From positions 1 to 64,000 of the forward strand of contig RFHU01000012.1 in NCBI GenBank assembly GCA_003695705.1: a stretch of 64,000 bases of DNA, given 5' to 3'. Shown one piece after another: positions 23,496 to 32,670 of this stretch. The position numbers and the translations under genes are program-made. Numbering within the stretch: position 1 is the stretch's first letter; every line of letters starts with the position of its first letter. The DNA is from Planctomycetota bacterium (GTDB taxonomy: Bacteria; Planctomycetota; J058). The notes beneath the pieces were generated by a model. The model made no database searches, was not told where the DNA came from, and worked only from the letters and a program-made list of their open reading frames with translations.

Positions 23496-25601
23496 GTGTC
23501 CGACGAACCGACCGAGGCGATCGCCGCCAGCACCCTGCTGGCGGTGGAGAACAAGCGGCGTCGGGAGCGCGACGCCCTCCTCGGACGCCAGCTCGGCGAC
23601 ACCCGCATCGAGGAATTCCTCGGGCGCGGCGGAATGGCCACCGTCTACCTCGGCCGGCAGGTGCAACTCGACCGACAGGTCGCGGTCAAGGTCCTCAGCC
23701 CCAAGCTGACGCAGGACCAGAAACAGGTCGAGCAATTCCTCCGCGAGGCCCGTACCCTCGCCAAGCTCGAGCACCCGAACATCGTCACCGTCTACGGCGT
23801 GGGCCAGGAGGCGGGGGTCAACTACTTGATCCTCCAACTCATCCGCGGCGGCAGCCTGCGCGATCGCTTGCGCGAGAAGGGGCGCTTCTCCGCCGAGGAA
23901 GCCACCGACGTCATCCGGCAGGTGGCGCAAGGACTGCGAGCGGCCCACGCCCAGGGCATCGTTCATCGGGACATCAAGCCGGACAACATTCTGGTCGGCG
24001 ACGGCCCGACCTACAAACTCACCGATTTCGGCCTCGCGCTCATGGTGCGCGACCAGACCTTCAGCGAAGGGAAGATCGTCGGCACGCCCCACTACATCTC
24101 CCCCGAACAAGTCGACGCGCAGGAAGTCGATGCCCGAACCGACATCTACTCGCTGGGCGCGACCTTCTACCACCTGCTCACGGGCGCACCGCCCTTTCGA
24201 GGGGCTTCCACCATCGACCTGCTGATGAAGCACGTCAGCGAGCCCCTCGTGCCTCCGCACGAGCGCGAGGCAGAGGTGCCCGCGGCCCTCTCGCAGGTGG
24301 TGTGCCGCATGATGGCCAAGGCGCCGGCCGAGCGCTACCCGAACCTAGACGCCCTCATCGCGGACCTCGAGGCCCCCTCGCGCGAGCCCCCCGCGCCACC
24401 GCCCGCTTCGGCGAGCGTCCACCACCAGCCCACCCAGCTCCTCACGGGCACCCTCGAGCCCCTGCAGACCCTCTCGCGGCCTCTCAAGCCCCGGCGGTCG
24501 CCCCTCCTGCAGGTGGGATTCCTCCTCTTGCTGACCGCCCTTGGCGGACTGGCGAGCACCTACCGGACCCAACTCGAGCGGGTGATCTCCGACCTCGGCC
24601 TGCTCCGCTCCGCCAGAGGCCAGGAACGCGCAGACGACCTGGCCGTCTTCGAAGAAACCCTGCGCGACCTACCCCCGGCGGAGGCGCGCGCCCGCTACGA
24701 AGCCCTGGCGGACGCGCGGCCGGATCTGCGCGAGGCCATCGCCGCGCGCCTCGCCGCCCTTGGACAGCGCGCCATGAGCGCGCGGGAGCGCGCCCTCGCC
24801 GCCCGCCTCGCCGAGGCCAAGGGTCTGCGCGCCCAGCGGGCCCTCGGGCCAGCCCTCGACCTCCTGAACGAGACCTTGGCCGCGGTCGAGGACGAACTCG
24901 CGGGCGATCCTCCCGCGCAAGGGCTCCTCGCCAAGCTGCGTGCGCTGCGCAGCAAAATCCGCGACGAGCTGAGCAAGCTGGGACTGGCCTGGGTTCCGCG
25001 CCAGGCGCACGCCGTCCTCGGAGAGGGAGAACGCTCCCGCACGCTCGAAGACGTGGGGGGGTTCTACATCGGCCTGCGCGAGGTGACCTGCGCCGAATAC
25101 GCCGCCTTCCTCGCCCGCAACGACGAGGCTCCGACTCCCCTCGGTTGGTCCGCACGCTCGCCCGCGACCGACGAGGAAGAACTGCCCGTGGGCGGCGTTT
25201 CCGCAGCCGAGGCCCTCGCCTACGCCCGTTCCCTCGGCTTCCGCCTCCCCACGCCCGACGAGTGGGAACTCGCCGCGCGGGGAAGGGAGGGGCAGACCTG
25301 GCCTTGGGGCAACGAACCGCGAGAGGACGCCTGCAACTGGAGCCGAGGACGCCGGGGTACCCCCAAACCGCCGGGCAGCTTCCCGCAAGACCGAAGCCCC
25401 TTCGGCTGCCTGGACATGGCCGGCAACCTCTCCGAGCTCGTGGCGAACGAGGACGGCGTCCAGGTTCGCGGCGGGAGCTACGCAACCCCTAGGCTCGACA
25501 ACGCCCGCCCCGCCTTCTTCGTCCCCGTGCCGAAGACCCTCCGGCACCCCGCGGTCGGCTTCCGACTGGCCACGACCAAGATCCCCGCGAGGCCTCGGTG
25601 A
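23496..25601 (+). CDS. Ser/Thr protein kinase fused to FGE-sulfatase domain
   Basis: A 701-residue fusion starting with GTG at 23496 (CCGGA upstream). The kinase domain at about 37-290 has all key motifs: FLGRGGMATVYLGRQ, Lys in VAVKVLS, HRDIKPDN, LTDFGLAL and GTPHYISPEQ. A membrane helix follows near residue 340 (LLQVGFLLLLTALGGLAS). A helical region (KGLRAQRALGPALDLLNETL) then leads to a C-terminal FGE/SUMF1-like domain with YIGLREVTCAEYAAFL, LPTPDEWELAARGREGQTWP, CLDMAGNLSEL and VQVRGGSY. The kinase is cytoplasmic and the FGE-like part external, suggesting a receptor layout. It overlaps the next gene by GTGA, so the two are translated together. Confidence 0.92.
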   Translation: MSDEPTEAIAASTLLAVENKRRRERDALLGRQLGDTRIEEFLGRGGMATVYLGRQVQLDRQVAVKVLSPKLTQDQKQVEQFLREARTLAKLEHPNIVTVYGVGQEAGVNYLILQLIRGGSLRDRLREKGRFSAEEATDVIRQVAQGLRAAHAQGIVHRDIKPDNILVGDGPTYKLTDFGLALMVRDQTFSEGKIVGTPHYISPEQVDAQEVDARTDIYSLGATFYHLLTGAPPFRGASTIDLLMKHVSEPLVPPHEREAEVPAALSQVVCRMMAKAPAERYPNLDALIADLEAPSREPPAPPPASASVHHQPTQLLTGTLEPLQTLSRPLKPRRSPLLQVGFLLLLTALGGLASTYRTQLERVISDLGLLRSARGQERADDLAVFEETLRDLPPAEARARYEALADARPDLREAIAARLAALGQRAMSARERALAARLAEAKGLRAQRALGPALDLLNETLAAVEDELAGDPPAQGLLAKLRALRSKIRDELSKLGLAWVPRQAHAVLGEGERSRTLEDVGGFYIGLREVTCAEYAAFLARNDEAPTPLGWSARSPATDEEELPVGGVSAAEALAYARSLGFRLPTPDEWELAARGREGQTWPWGNEPREDACNWSRGRRGTPKPPGSFPQDRSPFGCLDMAGNLSELVANEDGVQVRGGSYATPRLDNARPAFFVPVPKTLRHPAVGFRLATTKIPARPR

Positions 25602-28600
25602 GCGGCGAACGCACGAGTCGACGGACCGGACGCCCGGCGCAGTCCTCCTCCGCACGAGGCAGCACCAGCGGCGACGGCCGGGTCGTCGCTGGCCCGCCCG
25701 AGTTGTCGGGAGCCTGGACGCCGGACGCCTGCCTCGAGGTCCTGCGGCGCGTCCTCGAGCGCCGCGCCGTCTGCTACCTGTTGGTCACCGACGGGAAGAG
25801 CGAGAAGTGCCTCTACTTCCCCTTCGGGGGTCTGCGCCTCACCTCCCTCGGCGCGCGGCGCGGAGTTCCGCTGCGCTGGCTGATGAGCAAACACCCGTCC
25901 TGCACGCCCGAGCTCGCCCGCCAGCTCGAGAAGGTGACCGTGGGTTCGGGAGAGCGCGCGAGCCTCGAAGACTCCCTCAGCGGACCCCTGCGGGAGATTG
26001 CGCAGGTCTGCTCCAAGCGCATCGTCCGCGACGAGCTGCTGGACCTCGTGGTCTGGGACGGCGCCGAGTACGAATTCCACGCCAGCAACCCACCTCCGGT
26101 CATTTTCGAGCCCGAGTACGAGGCGGTGAAGCTCTCCCTCGGAGTGAAGGATCTGCTCAGCGAGGTTCGCCAGGCGGTCCCGCGGTGGAAGAAGCTCCGC
26201 CGCGCCTTGGGGTCGCCCTCGCGGACGCGGGTCACCCTCCGCTCCGGATCCCCCTCCGGACATCTCGAGCGCGCGCTGCTCGGCAGCCTGCGCGAAGCGG
26301 GCGGCGAGGGGAGGACCCTCGATGAGCTCGTGCTGCGCGGACGGCGGGCGGGCGCCACGGCCCTGGAGGTGTGCGAGCGGGTGGCCGAACTCTCCGAGCG
26401 GGGAACGCTTCGCGTCGAGCCGAACGCCAAGCCCCGTCCGCGGTCCAAGGAACTCCTGCGCCGCGAGGCGGACGAGCTCGAGGCGGCCATCGAGCTCATG
26501 ATCAACAAGCTCGCCGCGCACCGCCGCATCGCCAACCTCTTCCGTCAGGCCGGCGACACGGCGCGCGCGAGCGAGCACCTGCAGCAAGTGGGCCTCGAAC
26601 TCGAACGCCGCGACGACGCGGAAGGCGCCATCGAGGTCTACCGAGAGATCGTGGCCATGAACCCGCAGGCCTTCGCCGCGCGGGAGCACATCGCCCTCAT
26701 GCTGGAGCGCCTTGGGCGAACCGCCGACGCCGTGCGCGAATGGTTCGCCCTCGCCCGGCAGTTCGCCTCCTTCGGCTTGTTCAACCGCGCCAAGGACCGC
26801 CTCCGGAAGGCGATCCGCCTCGACCGCAGGAACCCCGACCTGCGGCGCTTCCTCATCGACGCGCTCCAGGCCCTCGGCCAGCGACGGGAGGCCGCCCAGG
26901 AATACCGCCGCCTGGCCGAGCTCTACACCGCCGAGGGACGCGAGGACGAGGCCCTGACCTGCCTGCAGCAGGTCGCCGAGCTCGACAGCGCGGACGTCGA
27001 GGCGCGCGAGGCCTTGCGCCGCGCGGCGAGCGCGCGGGGCGCAGGGAGCAAGGCGAAGGCGCTCCTCGCCCTCGCCGTGTCCGCGCTGGTCCTGGCCGGC
27101 GGAGCGTTCTGGATCCACGGCCACTACCGCATGCTCCAGGCCCTCGCGCGCGCTCGCGAGGAGGCCCTGCAGGCCGCCCAGCAGGAGCGCTTCGCCGAGG
27201 CCCGACGTGCCCTCGACGACTTCCAGGCCCGGTTCGGAGTCTCCGACGACCGCCTCGCCGGAACCCGCGACGGCATCCGGGCCCTCGAGAACCTCGCCGC
27301 GCGCAAGCGCTTCGCCCGAGCCCAGGCCCTGGAAGAAAAGCGGGAGGTACGGGCGGCGATGGATGCCTACCGCGCGGTCCGTCGCCAAGCGCCCGACTCC
27401 AAGTGGGCCCGCCGGGCGGAAGAGCGACTCGCGGCCATCGAGAAGCTCGCGCGCAAGGCCGAACGCGCCGCCCAAGCCGTGGCCGCGCTCATCGAGGTTG
27501 GCGGGCGCGAGCAGGAAGCGGCCAAGCAGGGCTTCGAGCTCATGCGCACCTACTCTTGGACCGCCGCGGCGCGGGCCACGACGGTGCCCCTCCTCGTGGA
27601 GACCGAACCGCCCGGCGCGAGTGTGGAGGTCGAAGGGGAGCCGCAGCGCGGGGTCACGCCCTGCTTCGCCTGGCTCCCCGGGCCCGACCCGCTGCGCATC
27701 ACGTGCCGCCGCGACGGCTACGAACCCACCTCCGCGGTGGTCGACCCCGCGGGCATCGTGCCCCCCCGCTGGCCCTTGCGCCTCCAACTGCAACGCAAGC
27801 TCCGCTGGCGCCAGACCACGGAGGGGCCGCTCGTCCAAGCACCCGGTGTGGCGGACGACGGGAGCATCGTGCTCGCCGGCAGCGACTACCGCCTCTACGG
27901 CCTCGACCCCACCGGAGCGCTTCGCTGGAGCCGGCTGTTGGGCCTGTTCGTCGAAACCACCGGACCCCCGGTGCTCGCCGGACGGACCGCCGTCGTCGTA
28001 CTGGACGGCCGAGAAGTGGTCGCCTTCGACGTCGACACGGGTCGCCGCCGCTGGCGGAACCGCCGCGAAGGACCCGAACTGCACGCCGTCGGAGCGCTCT
28101 CGACTTCCCTGCTCCTCGTTGCCGCTCGCGCGCGTGTGGACGCCTTCGACCCGGTGCGGGGTCGCCTGCGCTGGAGCCGCCGCCTTCCCGGAAGCCTGGC
28201 CGGGCCCTTGACCGTCGATCCGCCGCGGCGGCGCGCCGTGGGCGCAACGACGGGGGGGTTGTTGGTCATCGTCGACGAAGCGGGCAAGGTCTACGGCCTC
28301 AAGGTCCCGGGCCGGCCGGTGGGCCGGGCCGTGCCCGGCCCCACCGGCTGCCTCGTGGCCACCGACGACGGCAAGCTCCACTTGGTGTGGCGCACGGTCC
28401 GCTGGTCCCGGGTCCTCGGCGAAGCGCCCGGCGCGACGCCACTCTGGGCTGGAGATCGGATCTACGTGCCCGTGGAGGACACCCTGCTCTGCCTCTCCGC
28501 GGCCGACGGCGAACCCATCTGGTCGCGGCGCTTTTCGGCCAAACTCTCGACGCCGGCCTTCCGCGAGGGAAGGCTCTACGTGAGCACCCGCGACGGCCGC

Positions 28601-28750
28601 GTCCACGCCCTGGTCGCCGCGACGGGCAAGACCCGCTGGATCCACCGCGCCGGCGGCGCGGTCTACGCGCCGCCGGTCCCCGTCGACGGGGCGGTGCTCG
28701 TCGCGTCGACGGACCGGAGCCTCAGCACCATCGTCGACGAACTCCGCTGA
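25598..28750 (+). CDS. DUF4388-TPR-PEGA-PQQ propeller membrane protein
   Basis: A 1050-residue protein starting with GTG at 25598, overlapping the kinase stop. The domains in order are: a DUF4388/PATAN-like domain (about 40-190; GGLRLTSLGARRGVPLRWLM), a winged-helix-like stretch (GRTLDELVLRGRRAGATALE), TPR repeats (about 300-470; AIEVYREIVAMNPQAFAARE), one membrane helix (LLALAVSALVLAGGAFWI), a helical stalk, a PEGA domain (LLVETEPPGASVEVEG) and a C-terminal PQQ-like beta-propeller with repeated W-motif blades (GALRWSRLLGLFVETTGPPV, RLRWSRRLPGS, EPIWSRRFSAKLSTPAFREG, KTRWIHRAGGAVYAPPVPVD). Its cytoplasmic DUF4388-TPR half probably works with the coupled kinase; the outside propeller may sense or bind. 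This pairing is inferred from the overlap. Confidence 0.88.
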   Translation: MSGERTSRRTGRPAQSSSARGSTSGDGRVVAGPPELSGAWTPDACLEVLRRVLERRAVCYLLVTDGKSEKCLYFPFGGLRLTSLGARRGVPLRWLMSKHPSCTPELARQLEKVTVGSGERASLEDSLSGPLREIAQVCSKRIVRDELLDLVVWDGAEYEFHASNPPPVIFEPEYEAVKLSLGVKDLLSEVRQAVPRWKKLRRALGSPSRTRVTLRSGSPSGHLERALLGSLREAGGEGRTLDELVLRGRRAGATALEVCERVAELSERGTLRVEPNAKPRPRSKELLRREADELEAAIELMINKLAAHRRIANLFRQAGDTARASEHLQQVGLELERRDDAEGAIEVYREIVAMNPQAFAAREHIALMLERLGRTADAVREWFALARQFASFGLFNRAKDRLRKAIRLDRRNPDLRRFLIDALQALGQRREAAQEYRRLAELYTAEGREDEALTCLQQVAELDSADVEAREALRRAASARGAGSKAKALLALAVSALVLAGGAFWIHGHYRMLQALARAREEALQAAQQERFAEARRALDDFQARFGVSDDRLAGTRDGIRALENLAARKRFARAQALEEKREVRAAMDAYRAVRRQAPDSKWARRAEERLAAIEKLARKAERAAQAVAALIEVGGREQEAAKQGFELMRTYSWTAAARATTVPLLVETEPPGASVEVEGEPQRGVTPCFAWLPGPDPLRITCRRDGYEPTSAVVDPAGIVPPRWPLRLQLQRKLRWRQTTEGPLVQAPGVADDGSIVLAGSDYRLYGLDPTGALRWSRLLGLFVETTGPPVLAGRTAVVVLDGREVVAFDVDTGRRRWRNRREGPELHAVGALSTSLLLVAARARVDAFDPVRGRLRWSRRLPGSLAGPLTVDPPRRRAVGATTGGLLVIVDEAGKVYGLKVPGRPVGRAVPGPTGCLVATDDGKLHLVWRTVRWSRVLGEAPGATPLWAGDRIYVPVEDTLLCLSAADGEPIWSRRFSAKLSTPAFREGRLYVSTRDGRVHALVAATGKTRWIHRAGGAVYAPPVPVDGAVLVASTDRSLSTIVDELR

Positions 28751-28870
28751 TCGGGTAGCGCGAACGCCCTCCAAGGGGCCTCGGCGCGGAGACCATCGCC
28801 TCGGCCGAACGAGCGGCGATCGCGCCCGAAGGACTCGGGAACCAAGGCGCGAAGGCGGCGTGTATCCTTC

Positions 28871-28894
28871 CCCGGGCAGTCCAATGCTGCCGGG
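28871..28894 (+). other. Bulged hairpin upstream of the serpin gene
   Basis: CCCGGGCAG and CTGCCGGG pair with one bulged G, about 40 bases before the serpin GTG. TATGCT, identical to the tRNA -10 hexamer, lies just downstream, but no matching -35 is seen. Confidence 0.3.
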
Positions 28895-28933
28895 CCGAGA
28901 CAGCCGCGTTCGTATGCTGGAAGGAGTTTTTTC

Positions 28934-30271
28934 GTGCGCCTCGATCGAGTTTCTCGCAGCCTCCTACTCGCCATCGCCGTCCTCGCGGCGGCGTCCCCCC
29001 TCCCCGCAGCGGAGGCGGACCTCTCCGCGAGCATTCAGGGCTTCGGGTTCGACCTCCACCGCCGCCTCGCCAGCGAGCGGAAGAGCGTCGTGTTCTCTCC
29101 CTACTCGCTCTGGCTGGCCTTCGTCACGGTTCGCGCGGGCGCGCGCGGGGAGACGGCCAAGGAGCTGGACGCTGCCTTGCACCTCCCCGCAGGAGGTCTC
29201 GTCGACGCCCATCGCGCCCTGTCGGAGTCCCTGCGCGCGTCGATGGAGAAGGGCGTGCGGGCCTACGAGCGCGAGCGGCGCCGGTTCCAAGACGAGGAAG
29301 AAGATCGCTTCGTGGAGCGAGACCAGCCCCTCTTGCCTCCGGTCTACCAGGTCCTCAACCGCCTCTTCGTCCAGACTGGCCTCCCGCTGCAGGAGCGCTT
29401 CCTACGTCGCCTCACGGTCCACTACGACACCCCCGTGCTCCGCCTCGACTTCTCCGACCCGAGCTCGGCCAGCGCGCGGATCAACGCCTGGTTGGAGCGG
29501 GAGACGCGCGGCCAGCTTCGCGGGGCGGTTTCGCCGAGTTCCTTCGCCGCGGAGACCCGCCTCGCCTTGATCACGGCCGTCACCTTTCGGGGGAGCTGGC
29601 ACACGCTGTTCGACGAGGACGTTCGCGAGCTCCCCTTCCACGGGGTCGACGGAGAGACCTACGAGGTCCCCACGATGATGCTCGAGGAGGAGCTCCCCTA
29701 CGCCGAAGATGCGCGGTTGCAGGTCCTCGAACTTCCCTACAAGGGGAAGGAGTTCAGCATGCTGCTGCTCCTCCCCCGGCGCTGGGACGGCCTGCCGGAG
29801 CTCGAGCGGCGTCTCTCCCCGGAACTTCTCTCGAGCTACGTCTCGCGGCTCCAGCGCCGCCAGGTCGTGGTGCGCATGCCCGAGTTCCAGGTGCGGAACG
29901 ACCTCGATGCCCGCCGCGCTTTGCAGTCCCTTGGCGTTCGGCGCCTCTTCGTGCGCGGGAAGGCGCAGCTGGGAGACCTTTCCCCCGTGCCGGAGTTGTG
30001 CGTGAACGGGGTGGCCCACTCCGCGAGGATCGCCGTGGACCGGCGGGGGACCGTGGCCGAGGCGGTCACCGCCGTGGGGCTCGAGTTCGGCGTCGAGCCC
30101 CCGCCTCCGGTCTACTTCATCGCCGACCACCCCTTCGTGTTCGTCCTCCGGCACCCAAAGACGGGCTGCGTCCTCTTCCTGGGGCGCTTCGGGGCTCCCG
30201 AGCGAGCTCCCGTGGGGCGCAGGGCGACGCCCGCGGCGAAGAGCGACGACGCTGGCGGCGAGGGCGAGTAG
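28934..30271 (+). CDS. Secreted serpin (serine protease inhibitor)
   Basis: A 445-residue serpin starting with GTG at 28934, with AGGAG eight bases before. The signal peptide is SRSLLLAIAVLAAASPLPAA. Serpin landmarks are present: NVVFSP-type strand KSVVFSPYSLWLAFVTVRAG, LITAVTFRGSWHTLFDE, VLELPYKGKEFSMLLLLPR and the signature FIADHPFVFVLRHPKTGCVL. The reactive-loop hinge VDRRGTVAEAVTAVGLEFG has the small residues needed for loop insertion, so it is probably inhibitory. The scissile bond should lie around GVEP before PPPV. An insert ERERRRFQDEEEDRFVERDQ is unusual. The C-terminal tail (about 25 residues) is extra. It likely traps host or self proteases outside the cytoplasm. Confidence 0.93.
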   Translation: MRLDRVSRSLLLAIAVLAAASPLPAAEADLSASIQGFGFDLHRRLASERKSVVFSPYSLWLAFVTVRAGARGETAKELDAALHLPAGGLVDAHRALSESLRASMEKGVRAYERERRRFQDEEEDRFVERDQPLLPPVYQVLNRLFVQTGLPLQERFLRRLTVHYDTPVLRLDFSDPSSASARINAWLERETRGQLRGAVSPSSFAAETRLALITAVTFRGSWHTLFDEDVRELPFHGVDGETYEVPTMMLEEELPYAEDARLQVLELPYKGKEFSMLLLLPRRWDGLPELERRLSPELLSSYVSRLQRRQVVVRMPEFQVRNDLDARRALQSLGVRRLFVRGKAQLGDLSPVPELCVNGVAHSARIAVDRRGTVAEAVTAVGLEFGVEPPPPVYFIADHPFVFVLRHPKTGCVLFLGRFGAPERAPVGRRATPAAKSDDAGGEGE

Positions 30272-30359
30272 TTCCGCGCGGGGGGGCTCGCGCCCTCTTT
30301 CAGCACTCCGCGCGCCGAGGTCTCCAAGACGGTTCCCTGGATGGGGGTCCAGCCGTCGC

Positions 30360-31085
30360 TCAGGCCCCAAGACGGGTCCGACCCTCCCGCGCCTCTTCGG
30401 ATCCAGAGGGGTTTTGCGTCGCGCCAGAGCCGGAGTCGGCCCGGCGGCAGGGGGCGCGGCGAAAGGCGACGAAGTAGGCCAGGGTCCCGAGGGCGAAGCC
30501 GGCGGGAACATCCACGATGTAGTGCTGCTTGACCAACACCGTGGAGGCCATGATGGCGCAGGCCTCGATCCAAGCCAGCCAAGCCCAGCGGGGAGCGTAG
30601 CGGGCGACGATCCAGGCCACGAGCACGGCGTTGGCCGTGTGGAGGCTGGGGAAGATGTTGTAGCCCGGGTCCACGCGGTAGAGCCATTCGAGGGCGGCCA
30701 TCGTGAGGCCCTCGCCTCCGAGTTCGGGCCGCAGCATGCGGGTGGGAACCGCGTAGAAGAAGACGATGCTCGGTGCGTAGGTGAGGGCGTAGGCGCTGGC
30801 GATCCTTCGGAAGCGCCCCAACTCCCCGCAGAAGAAGAGAGGCACGAAGCAGAGGGGGAAGTAGGAGAGATACGGCCAGACCCACACGGGCCAGAAGGGA
30901 ATCCGCCGGTCGACGGCCGGGATCTCCGTGATCCAGGGGGTCGCGCCCCGCTCGACGAGGTGCGCGTTGTGGAAGTCGACCGCGTAGAAGCCCACCCCGA
31001 GGACGACGGCGAGGACGAGACCTACCCCCACCTTCTCCAGCCATTCGAGCGCCGGGGACCGTGTCGCGACCATCGTGGACTGCAC
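30360..31085 (-). CDS. PAP2-family membrane phosphatase or phosphotransferase
   Basis: About 241 residues with six predicted membrane helices. PAP2 superfamily motifs are in order: a partial first motif (PTRMLRPELGG), the second motif FPSLHTANAVLV (PSGH-like), and the third motif STVLVKQHYIVDVPAG with the catalytic His and Asp. Such enzymes remove phosphate from lipid phosphates or transfer headgroups, as in inositol-phosphoceramide synthase; the SLHT form of motif two fits the latter group. The start is uncertain: GTG at 31085 has AGGA nine bases upstream, and ATG at 31073 is an alternative. The C-terminal tail is soluble and Ser/Arg-rich. It converges on the serpin gene and is divergent from the TerB-like kinase gene. 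Confidence 0.85.
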   Translation of the reverse strand: MQSTMVATRSPALEWLEKVGVGLVLAVVLGVGFYAVDFHNAHLVERGATPWITEIPAVDRRIPFWPVWVWPYLSYFPLCFVPLFFCGELGRFRRIASAYALTYAPSIVFFYAVPTRMLRPELGGEGLTMAALEWLYRVDPGYNIFPSLHTANAVLVAWIVARYAPRWAWLAWIEACAIMASTVLVKQHYIVDVPAGFALGTLAYFVAFRRAPCRRADSGSGATQNPSGSEEAREGRTRLGA

Positions 31086-31287
31086 GGGGAGGAATCCTAC
31101 CCGCTCCGACCGCCTCGGGGCACTGCCGCGCGACGGCAAGGACGTCCGGACGGCTCGGTCCCACCGTCCGGGGCGCACGAGCCGGGGGGCGCGGCATCGC
31201 GGGCGGCCTCCACGGCGACGCGAGCGGGTCGGGCTGCCGTCGGCCGGCGGTCCTGAGTAGGATGTCCTGCAGGGAGGCCCGGGAGCC

Positions 31288-32670
31288 GTGACCCCAGAGG
31301 ATCGCTTTCGGCTGCTCGCGGGGGTGGCCCTGGTCGACGGGCGCTTCGAGCCCGCCGAGGAGCGACTCCTCCTCCGCTGCGCCCGCTGGCTCGGGGTCGC
31401 GCCCGGCCGAGCGGGCGCCCTGCTCGAGGAACTCGCTCGCGCCGGAGGGGTCCGGGGACTCTCCCTACCCCCCGACGCCGAGGAGCGTCGCCGCCTCTTC
31501 CGAGGCGTCGTGTGGGTCGTGGCGGCCGACGGCCGCGTCACCGTTCCCGAACAGAGCCTGCTGCTGCGCCTCGCCCCCCACTTCGGCGTGGATGCCCCCG
31601 AGGTAGGGAAGTTGCTCTCCGAGGCCCTTTGCGCGGTCTCCCGCGCGGACGAACTCCCCGCGGGCTGGCGTCGGCCGACGGGCCTTCGCTCCCCTCCGCC
31701 CCGACCCCGGCGGACGACCCGGCGCCTGCTCGGCCCGGGGACGGTCCTCGCCGGGCGCTTCCGCGTCGAGGAGGTCATCGGTCGAGGCGGCTTCGGCACG
31801 GTTTACCGAGCGCGGCACCTCGACCTGGGAGAGGACGTCGCCCTCAAGATCCTCTCTCGCAGGGTCGCCAGCGACGACGCGGCGCGGGAGCGCTTCCTCG
31901 CCGAGGTCAAAGCGTGCCGCTCCTTCGCCCACCGCTACGCCGTCGCGGTGCGGGAATTCGGTCGGGACCGCGCGCACGAACTCCTCTACTTCAGCATGGA
32001 CCTCGTGCGCGGACGGACCCTGGGCGACCTGCTCGCCGCGGACGGCCCGCAGCCGGCCGAGCGACTCGTCCCCCTCTTCGCGCAGGCCCTCGAAGCCCTT
32101 GCCGAGGCCCACCGCGTCGGCATCGTCCACAGCGACCTCAAGGCCGACAACTTGATGCTGACCCGAGGGCCGGAGGGCGACGAGGAGATCCGGGTACTCG
32201 ACTTCGGCATCGCCCGGGCCGTCGAGCGCGCCGGCAGCACCTCGTCCGGGGAGTTGACCGCGGGAGGAGAGGTCGTGGGCACCCTGGCGACCATGAGCCC
32301 CGAGCAGGCGCAGGGACTGCCCCTCGACGGGCGCAGCGACATCTACTCGTTGGCCGTGGTCCTCTGCCGCGCACTGACGGGACGCCTCCCTTACGGCCGG
32401 CACCTCGAGGCCTCGGACACCAAGATCGCCGTGCTCTACCACATCATCAACGCGCCGCCGCGCACCCTGGACGAGGCGGACGGCCTTCCGCCGGCCCTGC
32501 GGCAGGTCCTCCGCCGCTGCCTCGCCAAGTCGCCCGCGGAGCGCTACCCCAGCGCCGACGCCGCCCGCGCCGCACTCCTCGAGGCGATGCGCTCCCCGGA
32601 GCCCGAACCGCTCCGGGCGCCCATCAGTCGCTGGTTCCGTCGCTGGGTGGACCCCGGAAGGTCGCCGTGA
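31288..32670 (+). CDS. TerB-like domain fused to Ser/Thr kinase with HSD catalytic loop
   Basis: A 460-residue soluble protein starting with GTG at 31288. The first 120 residues resemble a TerB/tellurite-resistance helical domain with two acidic repeats (LVDGRFEPAEERLLLRCARW and VAADGRVTVPEQSLLLRLAP) that could bind a metal or a partner. The kinase domain at about 158-430 has IGRGGFGTVYRAR, Lys187, and DFG at 305-307. The usual HRD motif is HSD here (VHSDLKADNLM, Ser282), so the Arg that contacts the activation loop is lost while the catalytic Asp283 and Asn remain. That suggests activity without activation-loop phosphorylation. No membrane helix is present. It overlaps the next gene by GTGA. 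Confidence 0.88.
   Translation: MTPEDRFRLLAGVALVDGRFEPAEERLLLRCARWLGVAPGRAGALLEELARAGGVRGLSLPPDAEERRRLFRGVVWVVAADGRVTVPEQSLLLRLAPHFGVDAPEVGKLLSEALCAVSRADELPAGWRRPTGLRSPPPRPRRTTRRLLGPGTVLAGRFRVEEVIGRGGFGTVYRARHLDLGEDVALKILSRRVASDDAARERFLAEVKACRSFAHRYAVAVREFGRDRAHELLYFSMDLVRGRTLGDLLAADGPQPAERLVPLFAQALEALAEAHRVGIVHSDLKADNLMLTRGPEGDEEIRVLDFGIARAVERAGSTSSGELTAGGEVVGTLATMSPEQAQGLPLDGRSDIYSLAVVLCRALTGRLPYGRHLEASDTKIAVLYHIINAPPRTLDEADGLPPALRQVLRRCLAKSPAERYPSADAARAALLEAMRSPEPEPLRAPISRWFRRWVDPGRSP

Noticed and set aside
2172-25601. Diversity-generating retroelement suggested by FGE-like domains
   Set aside because: No reverse transcriptase, template repeat or adenine-specific variation is visible near either kinase-FGE gene.
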